Shown here: piece by piece, positions 9,818 through 20,581 of the stretch | Numbering within the stretch: position 1 is the first letter of the stretch | How the letters are laid out: every line of letters begins with the position of its first letter | From: a virus | Length of the DNA stretch: 64,000 nucleotides | Reading direction: 5' to 3' (one strand) | Virus record (IMG/VR): IMGVR_UViG_3300031952_000005 | Coordinates: 41,465 to 105,464 of that record | Position numbers and translations under genes: made by a program | The notes under the pieces: generated by a model | Told to the model about the DNA's origin: nothing | Databases searched by the model: none | Seen by the model: the letters and a program-made list of their open reading frames with translations, nothing else

Positions 9818-12800
9818 TTATTTGAAGCAAGAAAGAGCATCTTTCAGTTGGTCAATTATTGAGGCGTCAGTAATAATGTCCTCCTTTACAAATTTACTAA
9901 TTTCTTTTGACTTTTCTGCATTTACAGTTTTGAAATCTTTAAGTTCCTCATTTAATGATTCTAACATGTTGCGATTAGTTGACAATACATTAGGAGTATT
10001 TACTACATCAAACAAATCAATTTGTTGTTCTTTACCAGCAGTAGGTGCTTTTTTCTTTGGTGCATACTTGATTGGTTTACCAGTTATAACAGATTCACGT
10101 ATTCCTTCAAGTTTAGTTTTACCTTCTTTTATTGATGCATATTCTTGTAATGTTTTAAAGTCAGTACCATTTTTACTATTATGCACTTTCATAGATTTTT
10201 CACCACGCGCTTGCATACTACTATACATCATAGTATCTAGTTTGTCTTCTGGATTAGTCAATGCACTATCCATAAATGTTTTTACAAACTCAATATCCTT
10301 TCTAGTATTATTAGCAGAATCTACAATTTCCTGTGCTTTTACTTCTGTCTCAACAGTTTGTACTACATTATCATTTTTATCTTTTACATCAAATGTTTGT
10401 TGAGTATTTGTTTGAACAACAAAAGATTCTTTAGTCACTGGTTCAACAGCAGGTAAATCCATCATTTGACGAAGTAAAGCACTTTGATCTAATGCATTTT
10501 CATTTTCTTCAGGAGCAGCATTTACATTTGGAGTAGGAGCTGGCGTAGGTGCAGGAGTTACAATTGGTGCAGGTTGTGGTGGTGTAGGTGGTTCTTCTTC
10601 TTCTACATTAACAACAGGTTCTTCAGGTATTTCTTCTACTGGTACAACAGGTGCACTTGATGCAGAAGTTTTATTTATTATTTTATTTAACGCTGCAAGT
10701 ATATATTGTTTTTCAAGTAATATATCATCAATTTGTTCTTGAGTACCGTCGATAGTTAATTCATCATAAATTTCATTTACCTCAGTAAGTTCATGTCGTA
10801 ACTCAAGTTCTGACATATCCAAGTATTGTTGTCCAGGTGTTGTCTCAGGAATTTCGTGTACAGGATCTTCAGATGTATTTAGTAAACCATTAGCTGCAGC
10901 AACTGCTTCTTCTTCAGTTGCATGTCCTTGTGTAATAACTGTTTTGTTACTATCCATAACACCAAATGTACCATCAGGATCTTGAAAAGTTTGATTATCT
11001 AAATTTACTGGAGTAATATTTTGTTTAGCAATTTCTACAAGTGCTTCAATTGATTGTTTAAATTGTGATGAGTTTACAAGTTTTTCTTCATTAGGACCTA
11101 GTGCAATTTCACCACGAGCAATTTTATCTACAAGTAATTGTTCTTTAACTGGTTCAATTTTACCAGTAGCAATCATTTGATCATACTCTTCATCTGTAAT
11201 GTCTTCTACATACTCGTTTGGTGCATACTTTTTAGTTATGTCAGCAAACTTTGCAATCATGTTATCTTTAAGATCATCAAACAACTTTTGTGCATACTCA
11301 CCATTTGCAATACCAAGATTTGGATCAAGTGATATGGTCAATAAGTTTTTATAGTTTTCATCTTCATACAGCATGTTTATTACTTCAAAACCAATTTGCA
11401 CTTTATCTGATTGATTAAATGCACCATTTACTTCTTCTAAACTATCAAGTAATCCACCTTGACCATATACACTTGCGTATATATCAAGTTGAAATCTATT
11501 TAAAAATGATATAATTTGAAACTTCATTTTACCATCAGACATTTTGCTAATAGCATACTTAAAGTTTTTAGGATTCATCAATGTATCAACAGCACTCATG
11601 TAATCTTTTGTGTCTTTATCAAGTTTCATATAATCTACTAACTTGTTATGCACATCACGCATTGCTGTTTCAGATATTTCAGTATCAACACCTGCCTGTT
11701 TATTTTTTACATTTAATAGTTTTCTAAATACTTCGATTACTTCTGCATCATGTGAGTCAAATGTAGTATTAGTACTTGCAACATCTTCACCATCTTCATT
11801 AGTAACTGTTTGTACTTTATCTAATCGTTTACCAACAAATGTATCTAGTACAACATTATCTCTTGTTACAACTTCTCCTTCTTCGTTTAAAGCAATACCT
11901 ACATCAGTACGTTTACTAAAGTAAGACTGCCACTTTTGTAAATTTTCTAGTTCATCTTTCTTATCTTCAATTTGCTTTTTAATTTTAGGTGTCAGTGATG
12001 CATCAGTATTTTGTTGTAAGTTATTTTCATATATTCTTAATTCAGACATGATGTTACCTAATTCATCATTAAGTATTTTAGGATCTGTTAATACACGTAT
12101 AACATAATCTGAACTAGTAGCAATACTTGAGTTGCTTAATAACTCTTGTGATATTTGACTAGCACGTTTTGCAGTCATATCACCTTTGACAGCATTCATT
12201 GCAATTATATGAACAGCATCTTCTTCTGCAGAACGAGCAATCATTGCTGTATAATGTTCTTTACTACCTGGAGTATATAAACTAGGTTCTGTAAAATTCT
12301 TTATCTTATTTCTCAGACCATCTGTTACGTCAGAATATTTTTTAATATCATTTGCCAGATTCTTAGAAAAGTCTAATGGTGTTGCATACTTAGTATCTTC
12401 TAGTTTAACACCAAATGATTTTTCAAAATCCTCATTACTCATGTCCACACCCATCTCACGAACAGCTCTTTGCAATACATCGATAGAATCTGTACGTTTA
12501 GCGGCAGATATTGCAGATACTAATGCATTATCTCTACTATTTTCAAATTCATATTGTAAACCTTTTGCTGCAGCTTCTGCTTGATTCTGTCCTTCTTGTA
12601 CTTGATTAACAAAATTTACTATTTTATGTTTAAAGTTTCTTTCTTCTGTTTGTTTGAAGAAAGTATTTAAATATTCTATGTCTTTATCAAACTGTTTTTT
12701 AACAGCAAGTACAGGATTATCTCCAGGAGTTTTTGCATATTGACGCTCACTCATTTTGTCAGAGATACCTTCTAATGCTTTTGTTGTAACATGTACAGGT

Positions 12801-14632
12801 AATCTAACAAGTGTTCCTGTTAATGCACCCATCAAGAATGTTTTTAATCCTTGTTTACTTATCTCATCTTCAAATGCTTTACCAAATGATTCACTTAGTA
12901 TAGAATTAGATTTCTGATACTGACCAACATAATAGTCTTTCCAACCATTTGCTGATATACCTTGCATGTTTTCTTGTAAACCTTCTACAAGTTCAAACCT
13001 TGCCATGTCTTTAAAGAATGCTTTACCTACTTGATAGGTTGCTTCTTTTTTACCAAAGTCTTTTGCTATTTGTCCAGTTACACCATACGCTCCAGCAAAT
13101 CCTTTTTTGTAAAATTTCTTTAATCCATTCTTTTCTACTAGTAATAAGTTATCTTTTGTTGCTTCTACCAACTCACGCATAGTTTTGTTTGCTGGTATAA
13201 ACTTATTAAACATATTACCAAACTGTAACTTGTTAGTTGCCAGTAAGATAGCCATGTTTGTTTTGTAATTAGCTCCACTTGAATCCATTGAGATTTTTCT
13301 CATTTCTTCAAACTGAACTTCATTAGGATCATCACCATTATTACTATTACGATGATCTTCAATAAGTTTGTTTAATGTATCACCATAAGAAGACACTGCT
13401 TCAAAAGATGATTCTGTCGCAGACATATTTAGTTCTTGTGCAACACGTCTAAGACCTTGTGCACCTATACCAATAAGTTTACCAGTAGAAAGTCCTGCTT
13501 CTACACCAGCTGCAACTCTTTCACCATATCGTATACCACTACCTAGTAATGGTAATCCTCTTGCAACATTGCCAGTTAACTCAGCAATGCTTTTTGATTT
13601 CATTATACCTGGCAAATTACCACTAAATACAGTAAACGTATCATTTAATGCTTGACGTGCAACAGAACCAGATACATTTGCAATTTCTGATGCTTCTCCT
13701 ATTTTGTTTAATAATCTGATTTCTTCTGCAGATTTATTACCTAACGTAAATCCTTGTGCAACATCTCTAAAAATATTTGTTTTTGTTGCAAGTGCTTCTG
13801 CAGATTCTCTTGCACCAACTTCTAGTGCATCCTTTCCCATCATTCTTCCAAATCCTGCACCAATTTTTGCAAAGGTAGGAGCAAATAATGCTGCGCCCGC
13901 ACCACCTTCAGGAAGTGTTAATCCTGTAATTAATATGTCTGCTGCAATTTCTAATGATAATGCACCAAATGTTCCAAGCATAAATCCACTACTACCTATA
14001 AATTCTGATATGGTTCCTTTAGTAAATATGCTATCTTGATCTTCAGGTGTTTGAAATACAAAGTTTTTTTGTGCATCTTTTTGGTCTTGATAATACTGTT
14101 GCATCATCTCATCTTCAGATGGCATAAGTAATGACATATCCATGTTTGCTATTGCAGAACCTATTCTACCATAACCAATAAAGTTTTCTTTAAATGCTGC
14201 ACCAAACTTACTTGACATAGAATCAAATCCTTTTGCAAGAGCAGTACCCCATGTTTCTTCTTTTAATGCTCTGTCAAAATTGGTAGAATCTAATGGGTTA
14301 AATCCACTAGCATTAAATGATTCTTGTTGTGTAAAATTTGCAATAGTATCTGCATCCTGATATCTTACCCCAGGTGACTCTTGATAAGTCATAGAATCAA
14401 TAAGAGACTTTCCAGGATTTATTTCTCGCGCAAGTTGTTGGGCACTTGCATTTTGTGCGTTACGCATTGTTTCTGCAAATGATCCATCACCAGGACCAGT
14501 AGGTATATTTTCTGGTACTATATTGGTGTTATTTGCTTGACTTTGTGATGACATTATTGAGGCAAAATCCTGTTGTTGATTTGCATCTGTAGCGTTTAAT
14601 GATGCTGCTTCTAATTCTGTATTTTCTGCCAT
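9818..14632 (-). CDS. Large virion cargo/ejection protein with hydrophobic segment
   Basis: A 1604-aa protein directly upstream of the RNA polymerase giant, in the position of the crAss-like cargo proteins that are packed in the head or tail and ejected into the host. The N-terminal 110 residues are Gln/Asn/Ser-rich and look disordered. Residues about 211-262 form a long hydrophobic, Gly/Ala-rich stretch (for example GTFGALSLEIAADILI) that could insert into a membrane. The middle is helical and charged, and residues about 1330-1375 hold a Pro/Glu-rich linker with repeated PAPTPAP-like units. No enzymatic motif was seen. The start lies 3 bp after the stop of the 881-aa gene, implying co-translation. 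Role in DNA or RNAP ejection is inferred from position. Confidence 0.7.
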   Translation of the reverse strand: MAENTELEAASLNATDANQQQDFASIMSSQSQANNTNIVPENIPTGPGDGSFAETMRNAQNASAQQLAREINPGKSLIDSMTYQESPGVRYQDADTIANFTQQESFNASGFNPLDSTNFDRALKEETWGTALAKGFDSMSSKFGAAFKENFIGYGRIGSAIANMDMSLLMPSEDEMMQQYYQDQKDAQKNFVFQTPEDQDSIFTKGTISEFIGSSGFMLGTFGALSLEIAADILITGLTLPEGGAGAALFAPTFAKIGAGFGRMMGKDALEVGARESAEALATKTNIFRDVAQGFTLGNKSAEEIRLLNKIGEASEIANVSGSVARQALNDTFTVFSGNLPGIMKSKSIAELTGNVARGLPLLGSGIRYGERVAAGVEAGLSTGKLIGIGAQGLRRVAQELNMSATESSFEAVSSYGDTLNKLIEDHRNSNNGDDPNEVQFEEMRKISMDSSGANYKTNMAILLATNKLQFGNMFNKFIPANKTMRELVEATKDNLLLVEKNGLKKFYKKGFAGAYGVTGQIAKDFGKKEATYQVGKAFFKDMARFELVEGLQENMQGISANGWKDYYVGQYQKSNSILSESFGKAFEDEISKQGLKTFLMGALTGTLVRLPVHVTTKALEGISDKMSERQYAKTPGDNPVLAVKKQFDKDIEYLNTFFKQTEERNFKHKIVNFVNQVQEGQNQAEAAAKGLQYEFENSRDNALVSAISAAKRTDSIDVLQRAVREMGVDMSNEDFEKSFGVKLEDTKYATPLDFSKNLANDIKKYSDVTDGLRNKIKNFTEPSLYTPGSKEHYTAMIARSAEEDAVHIIAMNAVKGDMTAKRASQISQELLSNSSIATSSDYVIRVLTDPKILNDELGNIMSELRIYENNLQQNTDASLTPKIKKQIEDKKDELENLQKWQSYFSKRTDVGIALNEEGEVVTRDNVVLDTFVGKRLDKVQTVTNEDGEDVASTNTTFDSHDAEVIEVFRKLLNVKNKQAGVDTEISETAMRDVHNKLVDYMKLDKDTKDYMSAVDTLMNPKNFKYAISKMSDGKMKFQIISFLNRFQLDIYASVYGQGGLLDSLEEVNGAFNQSDKVQIGFEVINMLYEDENYKNLLTISLDPNLGIANGEYAQKLFDDLKDNMIAKFADITKKYAPNEYVEDITDEEYDQMIATGKIEPVKEQLLVDKIARGEIALGPNEEKLVNSSQFKQSIEALVEIAKQNITPVNLDNQTFQDPDGTFGVMDSNKTVITQGHATEEEAVAAANGLLNTSEDPVHEIPETTPGQQYLDMSELELRHELTEVNEIYDELTIDGTQEQIDDILLEKQYILAALNKIINKTSASSAPVVPVEEIPEEPVVNVEEEEPPTPPQPAPIVTPAPTPAPTPNVNAAPEENENALDQSALLRQMMDLPAVEPVTKESFVVQTNTQQTFDVKDKNDNVVQTVETEVKAQEIVDSANNTRKDIEFVKTFMDSALTNPEDKLDTMMYSSMQARGEKSMKVHNSKNGTDFKTLQEYASIKEGKTKLEGIRESVITGKPIKYAPKKKAPTAGKEQQIDLFDVVNTPNVLSTNRNMLESLNEELKDFKTVNAEKSKEISKFVKEDIITDASIIDQLKDALSCFK

Positions 14633-14635
14633 GAT

Positions 14636-17281
14636 TTATTTTTTCTTTTTTTGATCATCATAATATGCTTTTAAAAAACCCAAGTAATTATTGTAATCTG
14701 TTTTAATGTTTTTATCAAGTGCTAAAATACTATCAATATCATCAGGTCCTGTCATTGGTAAAAACTCAACATTTGAACTAACCCACTTGTCTGTTTGAGG
14801 ATCCTGAAATTTTGTACTATATGAAACAGAGTAGTTACCATATTTGTCATAATTACCAGTAGCAGTAAAATCAAATCCTGCATCTTTGTATACCTTTTTA
14901 GCATTAATAGTAGTAGTTGGATTTTGAAACAAAGAATTAAAATCTCCAATAGAAGTATTATTCATTGTAGATTCACTTACATTTTTCTTAAGTCTTGACA
15001 ATGCTGGATTTGTGTTTATAGTATTGTAAGGTAATGTAATTACTAATGGTACTGTTGCAGTTTTAGGATTATCATTTTTATTTCTAACAGTAATTGTAAC
15101 AACCTTTGCAGCAGGATTACTACTAATTTCATATTCATTTCCTAATGCGTCTGCTTTTGCTGTGTTATTCATAGAAGCAAACTTGGTAAATACTTCAGGA
15201 TTATTTGAATTTTTTGCAGCAACTGAACCAAATATGTTACCCCATTCATCTGGAGTTACACCAGTATTCATTCTTGTAAAAGTAGTACCTGCTGTTCTAC
15301 CTTTAAACTCTGGTGTTATTATGCGATCTAATCCTGCTCTTTGTTGTACTGATAATCTAGATAAATCAAATATTGGATAATTTTTACTTGTTTTTCCCAT
15401 TACTTTTACTTTACCTTCATACATCTCTTTTACAGTTCCATCAGGATTCATTATTGCTTTTGCAATATTTTCATAATTCTTTTCTAACTGTGCTTTCTGA
15501 GAAATTGTTTGATCAAATTTACCTAACATATTACTAAGCGTATATATCTGGTCTTTATAATTCTGAGCACTTCCTTGTTTTGAAAGTGTTGGAAGTAATT
15601 TTCTTGCTTTGTTATGTATACCAAGAGCAACAGCATCAATCATTGTTTGTGCAACTTGTGCTGTTTTAGGATCAACTACTTGTACACCAGCGTGTCCACC
15701 AAGAATACCAAATAATTTTTTATCAGGTTCAGTAAGTTTTTCTTGACTGCCATTAGCAATTCTTTTTACTTTATCCATTACTGAATAAAACTTACCAGAA
15801 TTTGCAGCACCTACAACAATGTTTAATACACCTTCTTTAGGATCAAATGCATCAGAAAATATTTCATTACGATTTTTGTTTAATGAATCTAATACAATAT
15901 CTACACCAGGAACAGCATCTGCTTGTGGAGTACTAGGATCAAAATCTGCTTGACTAGTACCTATAATACTACTACTAGGTAATTCACCTTTTGCAACTGC
16001 TTGTTTAATTTTTAATTGCATATCATCTACATGAAATCTTTCATCTTGTGCCATTTTTTTTGCAGCAAGATCTGCTTCTTGATTCATTTTTGCATATGCA
16101 AGACTCTGATCCATTTTGATTTTGTACAAACTCATCTGAACATCATCTTGGTCAATCTCAACTTTTGCAGTTACATTTGCATAATTCTTACCCCAGTCTA
16201 ATGCAGTTTTTATCATTGCATTATTCTTATAAAGATTGTGTAAATTATTAGCAATATATTCATAACCACCATTAGTTACATCAGCAACATCTTTATCAGC
16301 ATTTGCACTAATCTTTTCAAGTTCTTCTTTTTGTTTCATCAAATCATCATAGTACACTTTTTTTATTGCAGGAACTCCATCAGGATATTCTCTGTCAAAT
16401 ACTTCAAGTTTTTCTTTAACGTCTGACAATCCTAAGTTTGTTTGTGTTTGCACTTTTGTTGCTTCTGCAACAGTAGGTTGTTCAATTTTTTTTGCAAGAT
16501 TCTGTAACGCTTGGTCTCTAGAAACTTTAGTAGTTTCCATTTCCTGTTGTATATCATTTTCAGCATTCATAAAACCCATTACCTGCATTTGGTCATTAAA
16601 TCTGCCATCATTTTTTATTTCTGACATTGCCCATTGTGCAAATGATGGAGCAACATCTGCTCCATTAGTTTTTTTAATTTTGTAAAAACCATGTAGTTCA
16701 TCTCTAACAATTATAGCATCTATCTTTTTTGCACGTTCATCAAGAAAACCCATCACATCTTCAAATGGTACAAAGTTTCTTGGTTGTGCTTTTAGTATAC
16801 TACCATCACCACGTTTTGAATTCTTTAGTTCATTAATACCATAGTTCATGTACGCCATACTATAATCATTTGCAAGTGCTCTCTGTTTAGGATCATCACT
16901 TGCTTTTAAATTATTATACTTGCCTATTTCAGTACCATAGTATTTTGTAAGTGCAATATCGCGACCAAACTCTTTATCTTGTGTAATAGGATCTACAATA
17001 GAATTTGCAGTACTAATGTTTGCAGGATTTGATAAATCTAGATTTGAAATGTCTTTTAATGAACCTTGTATTTTTTTAAATACTTGTTTACGATATTCTT
17101 CATTAGAAGTAGAAGTCAATGGGTCATTTAATGCAGAGTTAACTATGTTTTTTACATAACTAAATCCACGATCATATTCACCTTGTTTGGTTCCTAGTAC
17201 TTGTGTAAGAAAACCATAATCTGGTTTGAACATATTTCCCTGTGGAAACTCATCAGTAACTCCCTTTATAAATGTTGCCAT
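14636..17281 (-). CDS. Virion cargo protein, helical
   Basis: An 881-aa, mostly helical, Lys/Asp/Asn-rich protein without recognisable catalytic residues, signal peptide or membrane span. The N-terminus (MATFIKGVTDEFPQGNMFKP) is hydrophobic/aromatic and the centre (about residues 230-420) is predicted to be largely alpha-helical with Gln- and Lys-rich stretches. It sits between the 1060-aa Gly-Gly protein and the 1604-aa protein, in the part of crAss-like genomes that encodes internal proteins delivered with the genome. I do not recognise a named domain. Function as a cargo or inner-tail protein is inferred from gene order. Confidence 0.65.
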   Translation of the reverse strand: MATFIKGVTDEFPQGNMFKPDYGFLTQVLGTKQGEYDRGFSYVKNIVNSALNDPLTSTSNEEYRKQVFKKIQGSLKDISNLDLSNPANISTANSIVDPITQDKEFGRDIALTKYYGTEIGKYNNLKASDDPKQRALANDYSMAYMNYGINELKNSKRGDGSILKAQPRNFVPFEDVMGFLDERAKKIDAIIVRDELHGFYKIKKTNGADVAPSFAQWAMSEIKNDGRFNDQMQVMGFMNAENDIQQEMETTKVSRDQALQNLAKKIEQPTVAEATKVQTQTNLGLSDVKEKLEVFDREYPDGVPAIKKVYYDDLMKQKEELEKISANADKDVADVTNGGYEYIANNLHNLYKNNAMIKTALDWGKNYANVTAKVEIDQDDVQMSLYKIKMDQSLAYAKMNQEADLAAKKMAQDERFHVDDMQLKIKQAVAKGELPSSSIIGTSQADFDPSTPQADAVPGVDIVLDSLNKNRNEIFSDAFDPKEGVLNIVVGAANSGKFYSVMDKVKRIANGSQEKLTEPDKKLFGILGGHAGVQVVDPKTAQVAQTMIDAVALGIHNKARKLLPTLSKQGSAQNYKDQIYTLSNMLGKFDQTISQKAQLEKNYENIAKAIMNPDGTVKEMYEGKVKVMGKTSKNYPIFDLSRLSVQQRAGLDRIITPEFKGRTAGTTFTRMNTGVTPDEWGNIFGSVAAKNSNNPEVFTKFASMNNTAKADALGNEYEISSNPAAKVVTITVRNKNDNPKTATVPLVITLPYNTINTNPALSRLKKNVSESTMNNTSIGDFNSLFQNPTTTINAKKVYKDAGFDFTATGNYDKYGNYSVSYSTKFQDPQTDKWVSSNVEFLPMTGPDDIDSILALDKNIKTDYNNYLGFLKAYYDDQKKKK

Positions 17282-17302
17282 GTTTATCTATTATATAAAA
17301 TA

Positions 17303-20300
17303 TTAATCTTCAAAAAAGTACAATGGTAATGCACCAAAATCAACTACTGTTCCACCATATTTTTTTATGTATCCACCGTATTTTCCTACTCTTTGTGGTA
17401 TTGCTTGTCCTGCTGCAACTATATCACGCATATTATTTCTTTGTGATGAACCTGTTCCAGAACCTGATTTACCAAGTTGACGTAACACTGCTTCGTGCGC
17501 TTGGTCAGAAGTCATTCCATTATTCATGTAGTCTTTTTTCATTGCTGCAAATTGAGGACCTGTAACATAACCATTACCAGATGCTACATCATTTGGATAT
17601 GCAGCATTTTGATATGGATCATATAAAAGATTACCATTCTCATCGTATGCCTCTCTACCTTGAGTAAAGTTAACATTACCATTTATACGATTAAATGCAT
17701 ACTGAGGAAACATACTTTCTAATTGATTAGTACGTTGCATATTAGTTGTACCATTATTAAACGCATCTATTACACCCCATTTTAAATCTCTACGTGCATT
17801 GTCGTATTGTTGATTTGCTGTTGCAGATTCTGCAAGATATTTTTGTTGAGCATTTGCATTCAAAAGTCTTTCTTGATTTACAATTTGCGCATTTCTTGGA
17901 AGTGCTTGATTAACAGTATTAACATTTCTATTTTCTACAGTACCAATAGTATTTGCAATTTGTCCAAGTCTTTGATTGGATTGTCCTACCATAGATGCAC
18001 CTGCAACATTACCAGCAGTTGAGTTATAAGCACCTTCTCTTGTAGCTGCTGCATCTTCTTGTAGTGCTGCAATTTGTCTAGCAGGATCTTCTAATACGTA
18101 AGGAGAAGTTTCAAGATTTACTTTTGCTAATCCTGGACCATACTTGCGCGCATCATCAGTCATTTTACCAGCAAAATAAACCTGGTCTTGTAACCACCAT
18201 GGTTTTCTTTCTTGTGGTCCCATCTGATTTTCCATAACAGGAATATCAAACTCTTGTTCTGCAGCAGGAGTGGTTTTTACAACTGGTGCAGGTTTTTTAC
18301 TGATACCTGGTAAGTTATAATTTTCAACACCTGGTACTAACGCACCTTCAATACCCATGTCAATGTACGGTTTGTTTCCAGAAACTGTTCCGATAGCAGC
18401 ATTTTCATATTCTAACAAATGTGTCATTGCTGGATTTGCTTTACCTTTTCCTGCAATCTGATCTTGTCTCCATTTAGCAGCACCACCTGGATATGCATTA
18501 ATTGCATCTGCGTGAATCTTCATGTATTCATCTAGTCCTCTTGTACCAGGTTTTATATCTTTATATAAAAATCCTGATTCTGGATCTATTTTATAACCTG
18601 TCTGAGAAGTTTGTGGTCCAACTGTTTTTTCTTTGTATCTAAGATCTTCTGGTAGATAACCAAAGTTATAACCTTTGTCTTGAACAGTTTTTGTCAGGTC
18701 AGCATCTTCAACATCATATAAAATTACTTGTCCTTTTGTACCATCACTATACACAGGTCTTTTGTTACCTGTCTTATTAGAGTACTCATATCCTACAACT
18801 GTTTTACCAGAACCTTGTACAGTACTTGGTACACCAGGTTGTGTTCCTTGATGTTTAGGTAAATACAATCCACCATCTGCAAACTCTTCATCTGTATAAA
18901 TAATATTATTATTAGGATTTGATGATTGCGCAGCTGCTTTTACTGGTACTTTAGATGCAACAGGTTTAACAGCATTGGTTACAACAGGTGCAGAAGCAAC
19001 TACTACTTGTGGTTGTTTTACAGTGGGAGCATTTTCTTTTACAACAGTTCTGACATTTCTTTCTTGTGCTGTACGAGTTGTATCAATTGGTGTTGGAGCA
19101 TAAACACTTTTAACTTTTGGTTGTGGTGTTACTTCAACATTTGTATTTTCATTTTCATCAACTGCATGTAGTCCTGCTTGACCAATTCTACTTGCAATTG
19201 AATACCCTTTTGATAAAAGTTGTTCAAATGGTATTTTACCAATATATTGTGCTAGAAATTTACCAGCTTGTTTTCCATATTTTGCAGTTAATTCAGCAGC
19301 TTGTGCAACGTATGGGGCTGCTACTTGTACTGCTTTACCAGTAAGTTTTACTGCACCTTTTCCTAATGCTACAGGTATTTCTGGATATATCATTGGATCT
19401 GTTGCAACATCTCCCCAGAAATGTTGAGTATCAGATACTGGTGAGTATCTTGATTTAGTATCCATGGGAGACTCATAGTAACCAGTTAACAACGAGTTAA
19501 TACCTTTTTGAGGAAGAGTAAACATGTTAGCAGCATAATCAAGTACACCACTAGAACCATTAAAAGGAATAAGTTCTTTTAATGCTTGTTTCATTCTTGG
19601 ATCATCATCAGGATTATTAAGACTCTTTTTGAAATCAACACTACTCCAGTTTTCTCCAACTCTATCCCAATATCCTGTTGATGTATCTGGACCAACTTTA
19701 TATGTATTTGTTGGTATGTATGGTTTTTCTTTTGCTACTTTTTTCTTACCAGGTAATTTTTTAGTTTGTGGTTGTTTGGTTGTACCAGCTCTCTGATAGT
19801 ATGCACTACCACCATAACGCATCTGACCTTCTTCTGCAGCTTCTTGTCCTTCCATCATTTCTTCTGGAGCACCTTGTTCTTGACCAGGTGCTTGTTGTCC
19901 TTGTAATCCTGCCATAACAGATTCTGCAATTGCAGGTATACCATCAGGAAATCCTTTCATAGATTCTTGTACCAATGCAAGCATACCAAGTTTCTCTAAA
20001 TTGTTTTCTAACATTTTAGATGCAGTACGTTTACTTATTTGATCATAATTATTATCCTTTAGAATATTCATATAGTTATTCATAGGATACTTATTTGCAA
20101 TTTTTGCAGGAGTTACACCACCTTTGTCAAAACTAGTAATACCAAATATAGAAAGTACTTCTGGATCTTTAATTTTTAACTTCTTTGTATCAGAGAATAT
20201 AAAAGAACCTGGTGCAACATTAAGAGGTACTCCACCTCCAGTATGTCTTTTACCAACAATTTTATTATGTTCTAAAAAACCATCATTGTTTATATCACCA

Positions 20301-20485
20301 ATTACAGTTTCACCACCTTCAGCTTCTATATTTGCTTCTTCACGTGGTACTGCACTGATAGTGTTTTTGACATTACTATCTTGGTTAATTGGATTTACTT
20401 TAATGTATAAATCATTTCTATCAACTAAACTATAGTTACGTTGATCACCATTTTTTGGTAGTTGTTTTATTCTAATGTTGTACAT
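17303..20485 (-). CDS. Large virion protein with repeated Gly-Gly motifs
   Basis: A 1060-aa protein of mixed, low-complexity character. The first 150 residues include EAEGGETVIGD and a Gly-rich loop (KRHTGGGVPLNVAPGSFIF), a beta-rich segment often seen near the start of phage internal proteins. Several copies of a Gly-Gly motif followed by a polar/aromatic stretch occur: FDKGGVTPAK, MRYGGSAYYQRAG, FADGGLYLPKHQG and the C-terminal KYGGYIKKYGG. An Ala/Val-rich segment (about residues 380-420) could be amphipathic or membrane-seeking. The second half is Asn/Gln/Ala-rich. It has its own candidate TATATTTG promoter upstream, unlike most genes of this block. Role is unassigned; cargo or tail-internal protein by position. 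Confidence 0.65.
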   Translation of the reverse strand: MYNIRIKQLPKNGDQRNYSLVDRNDLYIKVNPINQDSNVKNTISAVPREEANIEAEGGETVIGDINNDGFLEHNKIVGKRHTGGGVPLNVAPGSFIFSDTKKLKIKDPEVLSIFGITSFDKGGVTPAKIANKYPMNNYMNILKDNNYDQISKRTASKMLENNLEKLGMLALVQESMKGFPDGIPAIAESVMAGLQGQQAPGQEQGAPEEMMEGQEAAEEGQMRYGGSAYYQRAGTTKQPQTKKLPGKKKVAKEKPYIPTNTYKVGPDTSTGYWDRVGENWSSVDFKKSLNNPDDDPRMKQALKELIPFNGSSGVLDYAANMFTLPQKGINSLLTGYYESPMDTKSRYSPVSDTQHFWGDVATDPMIYPEIPVALGKGAVKLTGKAVQVAAPYVAQAAELTAKYGKQAGKFLAQYIGKIPFEQLLSKGYSIASRIGQAGLHAVDENENTNVEVTPQPKVKSVYAPTPIDTTRTAQERNVRTVVKENAPTVKQPQVVVASAPVVTNAVKPVASKVPVKAAAQSSNPNNNIIYTDEEFADGGLYLPKHQGTQPGVPSTVQGSGKTVVGYEYSNKTGNKRPVYSDGTKGQVILYDVEDADLTKTVQDKGYNFGYLPEDLRYKEKTVGPQTSQTGYKIDPESGFLYKDIKPGTRGLDEYMKIHADAINAYPGGAAKWRQDQIAGKGKANPAMTHLLEYENAAIGTVSGNKPYIDMGIEGALVPGVENYNLPGISKKPAPVVKTTPAAEQEFDIPVMENQMGPQERKPWWLQDQVYFAGKMTDDARKYGPGLAKVNLETSPYVLEDPARQIAALQEDAAATREGAYNSTAGNVAGASMVGQSNQRLGQIANTIGTVENRNVNTVNQALPRNAQIVNQERLLNANAQQKYLAESATANQQYDNARRDLKWGVIDAFNNGTTNMQRTNQLESMFPQYAFNRINGNVNFTQGREAYDENGNLLYDPYQNAAYPNDVASGNGYVTGPQFAAMKKDYMNNGMTSDQAHEAVLRQLGKSGSGTGSSQRNNMRDIVAAGQAIPQRVGKYGGYIKKYGGTVVDFGALPLYFFED

Positions 20486-20537
20486 AAACTTTTGAAGTTT
20501 AAAGTTAAAAATGATAAATCTCTTACATTTAGAATTT

Positions 20538-20552
20538 ACAAATATAATTTGT
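20538..20552 (-). promoter_or_regulatory. Bacteroidota-type promoter -7 box inside a palindrome
   Basis: On the minus strand TATATTTG (20546 to 20539) matches the Bacteroidota -7 consensus TAnnTTTG, about 55 bp before the start of the 1060-aa gene, in the largest gap of this gene block. The box lies in the perfect inverted repeat ACAAAT-ATA-ATTTGT, whose arms also occur at the divergent promoter near 60.28 kb. No clear TTTG -33 element is visible, so activity may need a phage factor. Confidence 0.45.
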
Positions 20553-20581
20553 TTTTTCCTATTTTGTTACAGAGTTTGTTA

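Noticed and set aside
9708-10403. Plus-strand 231-codon frame and many other plus-strand frames across 0-60 kb
   Set aside because: They lie opposite the long minus-strand virion genes, have Ser/Leu/Phe-rich antisense composition and no recognisable domains.
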